Source: Rhodophyticola porphyridii
GTDB lineage: Bacteria; Pseudomonadota; Alphaproteobacteria; Rhodobacterales; Rhodobacteraceae
Length of the DNA stretch: 64,000 bases
Assembly (NCBI RefSeq): GCF_003688285.1
Contig: NZ_RCNT01000003.1
Coordinates: 255,501-319,500, forward strand
Reading direction: 5' to 3'
Shown: in pieces, positions 21,528-30,862 of the stretch
Layout: each line of letters begins with the position of its first letter
Position numbering within the stretch: position 1 is the first letter of the stretch
Notes under the pieces: generated by a model
What the model saw: only the letters and a program-made list of their open reading frames with translations
What the model was told of the DNA's origin: nothing
Databases searched by the model: none
Translations under genes and position numbers: made by a program

Positions 21528-22103
21528 ATGTCTGACCTTGTTGCCAAAACATCCATCGACCGCCGGATGGCGGAGATCCTGACCCCAGTCATCGAAGACA
21601 TGGGGTTCGAAGTGGTGCGCATCCGGCTGATGGGCGGCAAGACCAACACGCTGCAGATCATGGCCGAGCGCCCCGAAGGCGGCATCGAGGTGGACGAATG
21701 CGCGCAGATCTCCACCGCCGTCAGCGCGACGCTTGATGTGGAGGATCCGCTGGAGGATGCCTACACGCTGGAGGTTTCAAGTCCGGGCATCGACCGGCCC
21801 CTGACCCGGCTGAAGGATTTCGAGACCTTCGAAGGCTATGAGGTCAAGCTTGAGACGACCCAGATGATCGACGGACGCCGCCGGTTCAAGGGTGTGCTCG
21901 CCGGTGTCGAGGGCGATGAAGTCCTGATCAATGTGGATGAGGGCACGATCGGATTGCATTTCGACTGGCTGAGCGACGCGAAGCTGGTGCTGACCGACGA
22001 GCTGATCACGGAGATGCTTCGCCAGCGCAAGGCGGCGGGCATCATCGATGAAACCGAATTTGACGAGATAGAAACCGAAGAAGCCGGTGAGGCGGAGGAC
22101 TAG
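21528..22103 (+). CDS. rimP: ribosome maturation factor RimP
   Basis: RimP is needed for 30S subunit maturation. The 191-aa protein has the N-terminal domain ([30 protein letters not shown]) and the signature [23 protein letters not shown], then an SH3-like C-terminal domain. The ATG at 21528 is chosen because it gives the normal N-terminus; the frame remains open upstream through the terminator. First gene of rimP-nusA-ylxR-infB. Confidence 0.95.
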   Translation: MSDLVAKTSIDRRMAEILTPVIEDMGFEVVRIRLMGGKTNTLQIMAERPEGGIEVDECAQISTAVSATLDVEDPLEDAYTLEVSSPGIDRPLTRLKDFETFEGYEVKLETTQMIDGRRRFKGVLAGVEGDEVLINVDEGTIGLHFDWLSDAKLVLTDELITEMLRQRKAAGIIDETEFDEIETEEAGEAED

Positions 22104-22107
22104 ACCC

Positions 22108-23736
22108 ATGGCAATTACATCAGCAAACCAGCTGGAGCTTCTGCAGACCGCCGAGGCCGTGGCGCGTGAAAAGATGATCGACCCGGAACTGGTGGTCGAG
22201 GCGATGGAAGAAAGCCTCGCCCGGGCGGCCAAGTCGCGCTATGGCTCCGAGCTGGATATCCGCGTGTCGATCGACCGCAAGACCGGCAAGGCCACTTTCA
22301 CCCGCGTCCGGACCGTTGTGGACGAGGTCGAGAATCACTTCACCGAACTCACGGTGGAAGAGGCGAAGCCGTTCAAGGAGGACGCCGCCGTCGGGGACGA
22401 GCTCATCGACGAAGTTCCCCCCGTTGAAATGGGCCGGATCGCCGCGCAATCGGCCAAGCAGGTGATCCTGCAGAAGGTCCGCGAGGCCGAACGGGACCGC
22501 CAGTTCGAGGAATTCCAGGACCGTGCGGGCACCATCATCAACGGTGTCGTCAAGCGCGAGGAATACGGCAATGTCATCGTCGATATCGGGCGTGGAGAGG
22601 GCGTGCTGCGCCGGAACGAGAAGATCGGTCGCGAAAGCTATCGCCCGAACGACCGGATCCGGTGCTACATCAAGGACGTGCGTCGGGAAACGCGGGGTCC
22701 GCAGATTTTCCTTAGCCGTACCGCGCCGGAATTCATGGCAGAGCTTTTCAAGATGGAAGTGCCCGAGATCTACGATGGCATCATCGAAATCAAGGCCGTT
22801 GCCCGCGACCCGGGATCCCGCGCCAAGATCGCAGTGATCTCCTACGACAGCTCGATCGACCCGGTCGGCGCCTGTGTCGGGATGCGCGGCAGCCGCGTTC
22901 AGGCCGTCGTCAACGAGTTGCAGGGTGAGAAGATCGACATCATCCCGTGGAACGAAGACGCGCCGACCTTCCTTGTGAACGCCCTGCAGCCGGCGGAGGT
23001 GACCAAGGTGGTGCTCGATGAGGAAGCCGAGCGGATCGAGGTCGTGGTGCCCGACGAACAGTTGAGCCTTGCGATCGGACGGCGCGGGCAGAACGTCCGG
23101 CTGGCCAGCCAGTTGACCGGGCTGGATATCGACATCCTGACCGAGGAAGAGGAAAGCGCGCGTCGCCAGGCCGAGTTTGCCGAGCGCACGAAAATCTTCA
23201 TGGACACTCTTGATCTGGACGAGTTCTTTGCCCAGCTTCTGGTGTCCGAAGGCTTCACCTCGCTGGAAGAGGTCGCCTATGTGGAACAGGACGAGCTTTT
23301 GGTCATCGACGGTGTCGACGAAGCCACGGCGCAGGAGCTTCAGGCCCGCGCCCGGGATTACCTCGACGAACAGAACAAGCTGGCGCTGGAGAAGGCCAAG
23401 GAACTTGGTGTCGAACAGAGCCTCATTGATTTCGAGGGGCTGACACCCCAGATGCTTGTGGCCCTTGGCGAGGACGGCGTGAAGACGCTGGATGATTTCG
23501 CTACCTGCGCCGATTGGGAGCTTGCGGGCGGATGGACAACCGTCAACGGCGAACGCGTGAAGGATGACGGCGTTCTGGAAAGCTTCGATGTCAGCCTTGA
23601 GGAGGCGCAGAATATGGTGATGACGGCGCGCCTGCAACTGGGCTGGGTGACCATCGAAGAGCTTGAGGCCAAGGCCGCCGCCGATGCGGAAGCCGTGGCC
23701 GAGAGCATCGCCGAAGCCGAGGAGGCCGGGGCCTGA
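22108..23736 (+). CDS. nusA: transcription termination/antitermination protein NusA
   Basis: 542 aa, the usual alphaproteobacterial NusA. In order: N-terminal RNAP-binding domain (1-125), S1 domain (GTIINGVVKREEYGNVIVDIGRGEGVL), KH1 and KH2 domains (GACVGMRGSRVQAVVNELQG and LAIGRRGQNVRLASQL). Two C-terminal helix-hairpin-helix repeats lie around 370-500, and the tail is acidic. The ATG at 22108 follows GGAGG by 8 bases, 4 bases after the rimP stop. Confidence 0.96.
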   Translation: MAITSANQLELLQTAEAVAREKMIDPELVVEAMEESLARAAKSRYGSELDIRVSIDRKTGKATFTRVRTVVDEVENHFTELTVEEAKPFKEDAAVGDELIDEVPPVEMGRIAAQSAKQVILQKVREAERDRQFEEFQDRAGTIINGVVKREEYGNVIVDIGRGEGVLRRNEKIGRESYRPNDRIRCYIKDVRRETRGPQIFLSRTAPEFMAELFKMEVPEIYDGIIEIKAVARDPGSRAKIAVISYDSSIDPVGACVGMRGSRVQAVVNELQGEKIDIIPWNEDAPTFLVNALQPAEVTKVVLDEEAERIEVVVPDEQLSLAIGRRGQNVRLASQLTGLDIDILTEEEESARRQAEFAERTKIFMDTLDLDEFFAQLLVSEGFTSLEEVAYVEQDELLVIDGVDEATAQELQARARDYLDEQNKLALEKAKELGVEQSLIDFEGLTPQMLVALGEDGVKTLDDFATCADWELAGGWTTVNGERVKDDGVLESFDVSLEEAQNMVMTARLQLGWVTIEELEAKAAADAEAVAESIAEAEEAGA

Positions 23737-23760
23737 TCGCAGGCCCCGGAGAGACGCGGA

Positions 23761-24390
23761 ATGACCCGCGGCGGCCGAACCAAGATCCGCGATGAGGCCG
23801 AACGGCGCTGCATCGCCACCGGAGAGACGCAGCCGAAGGGTGGTCTGATCCGATTTGTGGTCGGCCCCGAGGGGCAGGTGGTGCCGGATGTTCTGGAACG
23901 CCTGCCCGGACGGGGCATCTGGGTCAGCGCCGATCGGGGCGCCTTGGATCTTGCGGTGAAAAAGAACCTGTTTTCGCGCGGTGCGAAGATGCAGGTGACG
24001 GTGCCCGCGGACCTGCTCGACCAGACCGAGACCGTTCTGACCCGGCGCCTCACCGATCTGATCGCGCTCAGCCGCAAGGGCGGTTATGCGGTCGCCGGGT
24101 TTGAAAAAGTGAAGGGCTGGCTGGCCGAAGGGCGGGCCAAGGTGCTGCTGCAGGCCTCCGACGGGTCGGAACGCGGCAAATCAAAGCTCTGGACGCCTGA
24201 AGGGGGCCGGTTTTTCGGCTGTTTGACGGCAACTGAATTGGGTTTGGCATTCGGACGCCAAAGTGTGATACATGGCGCGCTTGCCGCTGGTGGACTCACT
24301 GCGCGTGTTGTAGAGGAAGCGGCAAAGCTGCAAGGCCTGCGTAAGGCAAACGGCGGAACCGCCGCCGGGAAGGATACGAAGAACGCATGA
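23761..24390 (+). CDS. ylxR: YlxR-family RNA-binding protein with L7Ae-like C-terminal domain
   Basis: Residues 1-95 are the YlxR/DUF448 domain ([39 protein letters not shown]). Residues about 100-190 look like a ribosomal L7Ae-type fold ([37 protein letters not shown]). The fused form is common in alphaproteobacteria between nusA and infB. The role is probably RNA or RNase P related but not settled. The stop overlaps the infB start by 4 bases. Confidence 0.9.
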   Translation: MTRGGRTKIRDEAERRCIATGETQPKGGLIRFVVGPEGQVVPDVLERLPGRGIWVSADRGALDLAVKKNLFSRGAKMQVTVPADLLDQTETVLTRRLTDLIALSRKGGYAVAGFEKVKGWLAEGRAKVLLQASDGSERGKSKLWTPEGGRFFGCLTATELGLAFGRQSVIHGALAAGGLTARVVEEAAKLQGLRKANGGTAAGKDTKNA

Positions 24391-26864
24391 GCGATCAAGA
24401 CGGAAAGAAACCCCTTGGCTTGTCGGGCGGCGCCCGCAGCGGACGTGTGAACCAGAGTTTTTCACGCGGACGCACCAAAAGTGTCGTGGTCGAAACCAAG
24501 CGCAAGCGCGTGATGGTTCCCAAGCCGGGCACGGCCGCAGCCGCACAGGCCGAAGGGAATACGCGCCCCAGTGGTGTGTCGGACAGCGAGATGGAGCGCC
24601 GTCTGAAGGCCCTGCAGGCCGCCAAGGCCCGCGAGGTCGAGGATGCGCAGCGCCGCGCACAGGAAGAAAAAGACCGCGAAGAAGAGCGTGCGCGCAAGCG
24701 TGCCGAGATCGAGGCCAAGGAACGCGAAGAGCGCGAGCGCGAAGAAGCGCTGAAAGCCAAGGCCGAAGAAGATGCCCGCCGGAAGGCGGATGAAGACGCG
24801 CGCCGCAACGCGCCCGAGGCTGTCGCCGAAGCCCCTGCCCAACCTGTCGAACCGACCGGGCCGCGCGGCGGCGGAAAACCCTCCTCCGCTCCGGCGCGTC
24901 GGGACAATGAACGCGACGACAAGCGCGACCGCGGCGCAGGCAAGGGCGACCGTGACGGTGGCCGCCGCTCCGGCAAGCTGACGCTCAACCAGGCCCTGAC
25001 CGGGGGAGAAGGCGGCCGCCAGCGCAGCATGGCCGCGATGAAACGCAAGCAGGAACGCCAGCGCCAGAAGGCGATGGGCGGGAATGTCGAGCGGGAAAAG
25101 GTCACACGTGACGTACAGGTGCCGGAAACGATCATCGTTTCCGAGCTTGCCAACCGCATGGCGGAGCGGGTTGCCGATGTCGTCAAGGCGTTGATGCAGA
25201 ACGGATTGATGGTCACCCAGAACCAGCCGATCGATGCCGATACCGCCGAACTGATCGTGGAGGAATTCGGCCACAAGGTGGTGCGGGTTTCCGATTCCGA
25301 CGTGGAAGATGTGATCGACCAGGTCGAGGACAAGGAAGAGGACCTTCAGCCACGCCCGCCGGTGATCACCATCATGGGCCATGTGGACCACGGCAAGACC
25401 TCGCTTCTGGATGCGATCCGGAACGCCAAGGTCGTGGCGGGAGAGGCCGGTGGCATCACCCAGCATATCGGCGCCTATCAGGTGAAGACCGACAGCGGTG
25501 CGCTTCTGAGCTTCCTGGATACACCCGGCCACGCCGCGTTTACGTCCATGCGGGCCCGAGGCGCTCAGGTAACGGATATCGTTGTGCTTGTTGTGGCCGC
25601 GGATGACGCAGTGATGCCGCAGACCGTGGAGGCCATCAACCACGCCAAGGCGGCCAATGTGCCGATGATCGTGGCGATCAACAAGATCGACAAGTCCGAT
25701 GCCAACCCCGACAAGGTTCGGACCGATCTGCTTCAGCATGAGGTGGTCGTCGAGAAGATGTCTGGCGATGTGCAGGATGTCGAGGTGTCCGCGATCTCGG
25801 GTCAGGGGCTCGATGATCTGTTGGAGGCCATCGCGCTGCAATCAGAGATCCTGGAACTGAAGGCGAACCCCGACCGGGCCGCATCCGGGGCTGTGATCGA
25901 GGCGCAGCTTGACGTGGGCCGGGGCCCTGTTGCCACCGTTCTGGTTCAGAATGGTACGCTGAAACAAGGGGATATCTTTGTTGTCGGTGAGCAGTGGGGC
26001 AAGGTCCGCGCGCTGATCAATGACAAGGGTGATCGCGTATCCGAGGCCGGGCCGTCGGTGCCTGTCGAGGTCCTGGGTCTGAACGGAACGCCCGAAGCGG
26101 GCGACGTTCTGAACGTGGTGGATACCGAGGCGCAGGCCCGCGAGATCGCGGAGTACCGCGAGAATGCGGCCAAGGAAAAACGTGCCGCGGCCGGCGCCGC
26201 GACGACGCTGGATCAGCTTCTGGCGAAAGCCAAGGAAGACGAGAACGTGTCGGAGCTGCCGATCCTGGTGAAAGCCGATGTGCAGGGCTCTGCCGAAGCG
26301 ATCATTCAGGCCATGGAGAAGATCGGCAATGACGAGGTGCGCGTGCGCGTGCTGCATTCCGGCGTGGGCGCGATCACCGAATCCGATGTTGGCCTGGCCG
26401 AAGCCTCGGGCGCGCCGGTCATCGGGTTCAACGTGCGCGCCAATGCGCCCGCACGGAACACCGCCAACCAGAAGGGCGTCGAAATCCGCTATTATTCAGT
26501 GATTTACGACCTTGTGGACGATGTGAAAGCAGCCGCATCCGGCCTTCTGTCCGCGGAAGTTCGCGAGAACTTCATCGGCTATGCGGAGATCAAGGAGGTC
26601 TTCCGCGTCACCGGTGTGGGCAATGTTGCGGGCTGTCTCGTGACCGAAGGTGTGGCCCGCCGCTCCGCCGGGGTGCGCCTGCTGCGCGACAATGTCGTGA
26701 TCCATGAGGGCACGCTGAAAACCCTGAAACGCTTCAAGGATGAAGTGAAGGAAGTTCAGTCGGGTCAGGAATGCGGCATGGCGTTCGAGAATTATGATGA
26801 CATTCGCGCAGGCGATGTGATCGAAATCTTCGAGCGGGAAGAGGTTGAACGGTCGCTCGCCTGA
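24387..26864 (+). CDS. infB: translation initiation factor IF-2
   Basis: 825 aa. The N-terminal region has an IF2-associated motif followed by a highly charged Arg/Glu/Ala/Lys region (about residues 65-150), probably a long helix. The GTPase domain shows G1 GHVDHGKT (near 331), G3 DTPGH and G4 NKID. Beta-barrel domains and the C2 fMet-tRNA-binding domain (ending [24 protein letters not shown]) follow. It ends the rimP operon. rbfA and truB do not follow, as they do in many other bacteria. Confidence 0.97.
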   Translation: MSDQDGKKPLGLSGGARSGRVNQSFSRGRTKSVVVETKRKRVMVPKPGTAAAAQAEGNTRPSGVSDSEMERRLKALQAAKAREVEDAQRRAQEEKDREEERARKRAEIEAKEREEREREEALKAKAEEDARRKADEDARRNAPEAVAEAPAQPVEPTGPRGGGKPSSAPARRDNERDDKRDRGAGKGDRDGGRRSGKLTLNQALTGGEGGRQRSMAAMKRKQERQRQKAMGGNVEREKVTRDVQVPETIIVSELANRMAERVADVVKALMQNGLMVTQNQPIDADTAELIVEEFGHKVVRVSDSDVEDVIDQVEDKEEDLQPRPPVITIMGHVDHGKTSLLDAIRNAKVVAGEAGGITQHIGAYQVKTDSGALLSFLDTPGHAAFTSMRARGAQVTDIVVLVVAADDAVMPQTVEAINHAKAANVPMIVAINKIDKSDANPDKVRTDLLQHEVVVEKMSGDVQDVEVSAISGQGLDDLLEAIALQSEILELKANPDRAASGAVIEAQLDVGRGPVATVLVQNGTLKQGDIFVVGEQWGKVRALINDKGDRVSEAGPSVPVEVLGLNGTPEAGDVLNVVDTEAQAREIAEYRENAAKEKRAAAGAATTLDQLLAKAKEDENVSELPILVKADVQGSAEAIIQAMEKIGNDEVRVRVLHSGVGAITESDVGLAEASGAPVIGFNVRANAPARNTANQKGVEIRYYSVIYDLVDDVKAAASGLLSAEVRENFIGYAEIKEVFRVTGVGNVAGCLVTEGVARRSAGVRLLRDNVVIHEGTLKTLKRFKDEVKEVQSGQECGMAFENYDDIRAGDVIEIFEREEVERSLA

Positions 26865-26886
26865 GTTTCCCGGTCTCTGATCGACG

Positions 26887-26915
26887 AAAAGGGCGCCCAT
26901 CGTGGCGCCCTTTTT
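26887..26915 (+). terminator. Rho-independent terminator of the rimP-infB operon
   Basis: GGGCGCC (26891-26897) pairs with GGCGCCC (26904-26910), extended by AAAA on the left and TTTTT on the right. The symmetry means it could also act on leftward transcripts leaving tspO. It marks the boundary between core chromosome and the photosynthesis cluster. Confidence 0.92.
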
Positions 26916-26942
26916 CATGTCCTGGGCTATATCAATTGTAGA

Positions 26943-27419
26943 TCAATTTGCCGGCGCGGCGTTCGCCTCTCCTGGGTTCAGGCGCCAGACCGAGAGGTTC
27001 AGCGCACCCGCGACGCTGACCCAGAGCAGATACGGCACGAAGAGAAGCCCTGCGATAGTGTCGAGCGTGAAGAAGCTGATCATGGTGCCGGCGACACCGA
27101 CCCAGAGACCGATCATGATGAAGAAGGCGGTCTTGATCCGGCGAAGGCCGAAGAAGATCGGAGTCCAGAGCGTGTTGAAGGCAATCTGCATTGCCCAGAA
27201 CGCCATGCCATAGGCATTCCCCTCCAGAACCGCGACGCGGGCAGCGGCAACCGCGGCACAGATGTAAAGCGTGGTCCATGCCAGCGGAAAAAGCCAGTTT
27301 GGCGGGGTCCAGACTGGCTTGGCCAGATTGCGATACCAGTCGCCGGGCGAAAACATCGACCCGGTAGCGGCAGCCGCGCAGCAGGCGGCGAGAAATATGG
27401 CGAAAAGACCCCAGTCCAT
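26943..27419 (-). CDS. tspO: tryptophan-rich sensory protein TspO/CrtK
   Basis: A five-TM outer-membrane-type TspO/MBR protein of 158 aa, rich in Trp. Motifs include KPVWTPPNWLFPLAWTTLY (the tetrapyrrole/sterol-binding WxPP region) and FNTLWTPIFFGLRRI. In Rhodobacter sphaeroides TspO represses photosynthesis genes in response to oxygen, probably by exporting tetrapyrrole intermediates. The start at 27419 (MDWGLFAIFLAACCAA) matches relatives, although the frame is open further upstream and no SD is obvious. It lies 26 bases after crtB, as in Rhodobacter. Confidence 0.9.
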   Translation of the reverse strand: MDWGLFAIFLAACCAAAATGSMFSPGDWYRNLAKPVWTPPNWLFPLAWTTLYICAAVAAARVAVLEGNAYGMAFWAMQIAFNTLWTPIFFGLRRIKTAFFIMIGLWVGVAGTMISFFTLDTIAGLLFVPYLLWVSVAGALNLSVWRLNPGEANAAPAN

Positions 27420-27445
27420 GGAAGGGACATAGAGTATCCGCGCGA

Positions 27446-28462
27446 CTATTCCAATGAGCGTTGTAACTGATCCCGCGCTTCGAGCTGCGCAAAGAGGGAA
27501 ATGACGCTTTCGCCCCACGCGCTGCGGTCCGGCACCCGGCGGGCCGCAGCCTCCACAAGGAAGGCGACTTCGGGAAGCGGCTTGGCGTAGATTACTGCGC
27601 TGCCCGGCATGACGCAGGACACGCCGGCATGCAGAACGGACAGGCCGAGCCAGCCCAGTTTCTGCCCGCGCGTGGTGTGGGCGCGCATGGTGATGCTGTC
27701 ATATCCCTTTCGTTTCAGGGACCTGCCGATACCGGCGTAGATATGGCGCGCGGCGTATATCCCCGGGCGGACCGGAAGCGGGAGGCGCGCGATGCCGGGT
27801 TCGGAGCGATAATAAAGGCGGTCCGCCTCCACCAGCAGGCGACGAATGATCTTCGCCAGTCGCGGCGTCATGACAGGGTTCGCAAGAAACGCCTCGGGAT
27901 CGAGGCGTTCGGCCTCCATCATTTCGGTCGGCAGATAAAGCCGTCCGGCGCGCGCATCTTCGCCCACATCGCGGGCAATATTGGTCAACTGCATCGCGAC
28001 GCCCAGATCACAGGCCCGCGCCAACGCGTGTTCGTCCCGCACCCCCATGAGCACACACATCATCGCCCCCACTGCGGAGGCGACACGGGCCGAATAGCCG
28101 CGCAGATCGCTGATCGTCGCGTAGCGCCGCTCCATCCCGTCCCATGCGAGACCTTCCAGAAGCGCCTCGGGCAACGCGCGGGGCATCTCGAACTGCTCGA
28201 TCAGCGCGGCGAAGGCGCGGTCGGCCGGAGCGTTCCGGGGCATTCCCGCATAGGCAAGATCGAGCCGGTCGCGGAGCCGCAGGACGGCGGCAGGTTTCTG
28301 GCTGTTCAGGTCCACCTCGTCATCGGCCAAACGGCAGAAGGCATAAAGCGCCAGAGCCGGGTCGCGGACATGGGCGGGCAGCAGTTTCGACGCTGCGTGG
28401 AAGGAATAGGAGCCTTCGCGGATCGCCTCGCGGCAATGCGCCAGATCGGCGGCATTCATCAT
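27446..28462 (-). CDS. crtB: phytoene synthase
   Basis: Condenses two geranylgeranyl diphosphates to phytoene. The two Asp-rich motifs are present: FCRLADDEVD near residue 47-52 and NIARDVGEDARAGRLYLP near 165-182. 338 aa, typical of Rhodobacter CrtB. Start overlaps crtI stop by 4 bases (co-translation). Confidence 0.95.
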   Translation of the reverse strand: MMNAADLAHCREAIREGSYSFHAASKLLPAHVRDPALALYAFCRLADDEVDLNSQKPAAVLRLRDRLDLAYAGMPRNAPADRAFAALIEQFEMPRALPEALLEGLAWDGMERRYATISDLRGYSARVASAVGAMMCVLMGVRDEHALARACDLGVAMQLTNIARDVGEDARAGRLYLPTEMMEAERLDPEAFLANPVMTPRLAKIIRRLLVEADRLYYRSEPGIARLPLPVRPGIYAARHIYAGIGRSLKRKGYDSITMRAHTTRGQKLGWLGLSVLHAGVSCVMPGSAVIYAKPLPEVAFLVEAAARRVPDRSAWGESVISLFAQLEARDQLQRSLE

Positions 28463-30015
28463 TCGGCAGCGACTTTCGTTTCGGTCGCGGACATGGAGCG
28501 CGGCGCGTCAGGAACAAGCTGGGACAGGACTTCGGAGGAGGTCACCACGCTTGGAATGCCTGCGCCCGGATGGGTGCCCGCACCGACCAGATAGAGGTTG
28601 TCGACCTCCTCGGAGATATTGTGCGGCCGGAACCAGGCGCTTTGGAAGATCCGCGGTTCAAGCGAGAATCCGGCGCCATGGGGGCTCAGATAGCGGGCCT
28701 GGAACGTATCGGGCGTGAACACCTCGCTTGCGCTGAGACGGTCGGCGAACCCGGGCAGAAGCTTGTCCTCCAGAACCTGCGCCATGTTCTGACGATAGGA
28801 TTCGGCCTGTTCGGCCCAGTCGACGGATCCGGCGCCATGCAGATTGGGCACAGGCGACAGCGCATAGAAGGTGTCATCCCCCTCCGGCGCGCAGGACGGA
28901 TCGGTGACCGACGGCCGGTGGAGATAGATCGACATGTCCTGGGCAAGATGCCGTTTCATGAAGATATCGTGCAGCAGACCCTTGTAGCGCGGGCTGTTCA
29001 GGATCGTGTGGTGCCCGACATCGGACCATTTCCCGGCGGTGCCACGGGTGCCGAAATACCAGACGAACAGGCCCATGGACCAGCGGGCGCGGTTGAGCCG
29101 CGCGGGCGTCCAGCGGCGCTTCCTGTGATTGCGCAGGAGCCGGTCATAGGTGTGGCCGGGATCGGCGTTGGAGACGACGATCCCCGCCCGCAGGATCTCT
29201 CCGTCATGCGTGCGGATACCGGTGGCGCGGCCGTTTTCCACGAGGATTTCATCGATCTCCTCGCCCAGCCGGACGGTGCCGCCCTGGTCCTGGATGACCC
29301 GGACCATGGCATCGGCCATCGCCTGAACGCCCCCCATCGCGTAATGGACGCCGAACTCCTTCTCCAGATAGCTGACGAGAATATACATCGACGTCACATG
29401 AAGCGGGTCGCCGCCGATGAACAGCGGATGGAAGGACAGGGCCATGCGCAGGCGCGGATCCTTCACCCGCGCGGCGGCATGGGCATAGACGGATTTGTCG
29501 GCGCGGTATCGCACGAAGCCGGGGATCTCCCGGATCAGATCCATCAGTCTGTTCATCGGTCTGCGGCCAAGACCTTCGAAGCCGAACTGGTAGCGGCGTT
29601 CGCTGTCGATCAGGAACTTCCTGTAGCCCGGCACATCACGTGGGGAAAGGCGCGCCACCTCGGCCAGCATCGCCTCTTCATTCTGGCGCACGGCGAAGCG
29701 CGACCCGTCATCCCAGCGGATCTCGTAATAGGGATCCATCGGCCTGAGATCGACATCGGTGTGAAAATCGCGGCCACATTCCGCCCAGAGCTGTTCGAAT
29801 ACCTGCGGCACGGTGACGATGGTGGGTCCCAGATCGAAGCGGTGGCCATTCCGGGTGAGCGACGAGCCGCGCCCGCCGGCCCGGTCAAGCCGGTCGATCA
29901 GTGTGACGCGATAGCCCTTGGCCCCCAGCCGCATGGCCGCCGACAGGCCGCCGAGACCCGCGCCGATGACGATGGCGGTTTCGGAATGGGGGTGCGGAGC
30001 GTCCTCGGTCATCAT
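28459..30015 (-). CDS. crtI: phytoene desaturase (neurosporene-forming type)
   Basis: FAD-dependent desaturase that converts phytoene to neurosporene in the spheroidene pathway. The N-terminal dinucleotide motif is AIVIGAGLGGLSAAMRLGAKGYRVTLID, with the CrtI pattern GGRGSSLTRNGHRFDLGPTIVT. The C-terminal bacterial-type signature is LYLVGAGTHPGAGIPSVV. 518 aa. No Shine-Dalgarno precedes the ATG; a PpsR box and promoter-like elements lie immediately upstream, so the mRNA may be leaderless. Confidence 0.95.
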   Translation of the reverse strand: MMTEDAPHPHSETAIVIGAGLGGLSAAMRLGAKGYRVTLIDRLDRAGGRGSSLTRNGHRFDLGPTIVTVPQVFEQLWAECGRDFHTDVDLRPMDPYYEIRWDDGSRFAVRQNEEAMLAEVARLSPRDVPGYRKFLIDSERRYQFGFEGLGRRPMNRLMDLIREIPGFVRYRADKSVYAHAAARVKDPRLRMALSFHPLFIGGDPLHVTSMYILVSYLEKEFGVHYAMGGVQAMADAMVRVIQDQGGTVRLGEEIDEILVENGRATGIRTHDGEILRAGIVVSNADPGHTYDRLLRNHRKRRWTPARLNRARWSMGLFVWYFGTRGTAGKWSDVGHHTILNSPRYKGLLHDIFMKRHLAQDMSIYLHRPSVTDPSCAPEGDDTFYALSPVPNLHGAGSVDWAEQAESYRQNMAQVLEDKLLPGFADRLSASEVFTPDTFQARYLSPHGAGFSLEPRIFQSAWFRPHNISEEVDNLYLVGAGTHPGAGIPSVVTSSEVLSQLVPDAPRSMSATETKVAAE

Positions 30016-30030
30016 GTCACTAGCATAATC

Positions 30031-30048
30031 TGTCTAGTTGGATTTACA
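30031..30048. promoter_or_regulatory. PpsR/CrtJ box, crtI side
   Basis: TGTCTAGTTGGATTTACA matches the PpsR consensus TGT-N12-ACA exactly. It ends 16 bases upstream of the crtI ATG and covers a possible leftward -35 (TTGTAA). PpsR represses photosynthesis genes under oxic or high-light conditions in Rhodobacter, and ppsR is encoded in this window. Confidence 0.85.
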
Positions 30049-30116
30049 ATACGGCATCGGCTGGCCTTCAACGGATGGCCCGACTCTCCTTTCGTCTGAT
30101 AGGTTTAGCCGAAAGC

Positions 30117-30134
30117 TGTCAGATAAATCTGACA
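30117..30134. promoter_or_regulatory. PpsR/CrtJ box, crtA side
   Basis: TGTCAGATAAATCTGACA is a perfect palindrome and an exact TGT-N12-ACA match, 17 bases upstream of the crtA ATG. Paired with the crtI-side box (69 bases start to start), it fits cooperative binding by two PpsR tetramers to a divergent promoter region. Confidence 0.9.
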
Positions 30135-30151
30135 TATTAGAGGATGCAGCC

Positions 30152-30856
30152 ATGCAAGCCGTGACCCTGAGCCTGTACCGCTTCGACAGCCTCGCCACGC
30201 GCCTCTGGGCATTCGGGCAAATGGCGACGGCCCGATTCGCGCTGAAGGCCCTGCCCGAGATCGGGTTTTTCAAGCTCTGCGGGTCGGGCACCGGGGAAGG
30301 CTTCACGCCGATCCCGAACACGGGCGTCTATGCGATTCTGGCAACCTGGCCCGATGCCGGGACGGCGCGCCGGGTGATGGCCGAAGCGCGGGTGTTCCGC
30401 CGCTATGCCTCCGTGTCGAGCGAGAGCTGCACGCTTTATCTCGGCAGCCGGTCGGCGCGCGGAGCGTGGTCTGGGCAGGCGCCATTCGAGACGTCGGATG
30501 CGCCAATTGACGGGCCGATCGCGGCACTGACCCGCGCGACGCTGAAACCCTCCATCGCGCTGCGATTCTGGCGGCGGGTACCCGATATCAGCCAGGTGAT
30601 CGGCGAGGATCCGAATGTTATGTTCAAGATCGGTGTGGGTGAGGTGCCTCTGCTGCATCAGGTGACCTTTTCGATCTGGCCCGACGCCGCGACCATGGCC
30701 GCTTTTGCCCGCGCGGACGGCCCCCATGCGCGGGCGATCAGGGCCGTGCGAGAGGAGCGCTGGTTTTCCGAGGAATTGTATGCTCGTTTCAGTGTCGACG
30801 ACGTGACCGGAACATGGGACGGGCGCGTGCCCCTTCAGACGACCAAAAAGGCCTGA
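30152..30856 (+). CDS. crtA: spheroidene monooxygenase
   Basis: Introduces the 2-keto group that turns spheroidene into spheroidenone, the main carotenoid of many aerobic phototrophic roseobacters. 234 aa, with the family pattern SLYRFDSLATRLWAFGQM at the start, GFFKLCGSGTGEGFTP, and a C-terminal RAVREERWFSEELYARF. The ATG at 30152 follows AGAGGA; the frame extends upstream through the PpsR box, which excludes the longer start. First gene of crtA-bchI-bchD-bchO. Confidence 0.94.
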   Translation: MQAVTLSLYRFDSLATRLWAFGQMATARFALKALPEIGFFKLCGSGTGEGFTPIPNTGVYAILATWPDAGTARRVMAEARVFRRYASVSSESCTLYLGSRSARGAWSGQAPFETSDAPIDGPIAALTRATLKPSIALRFWRRVPDISQVIGEDPNVMFKIGVGEVPLLHQVTFSIWPDAATMAAFARADGPHARAIRAVREERWFSEELYARFSVDDVTGTWDGRVPLQTTKKA

Positions 30857-30862
30857 CTTTAC

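Noticed and set aside
22120-23637. 505-codon open frame antisense to nusA
   Set aside because: Shadow of a clear NusA; composition (His/Leu/Asp-rich) is typical of the antisense of GC-rich coding DNA.
24462-25841. 459-codon open frame antisense to infB
   Set aside because: Shadow of the charged N-terminal region and G domain of IF-2.
30038-30151. Upstream-extended start for crtA
   Set aside because: It would translate through both PpsR boxes' region; the ATG at 30152 has an SD and gives the normal CrtA N-terminus.
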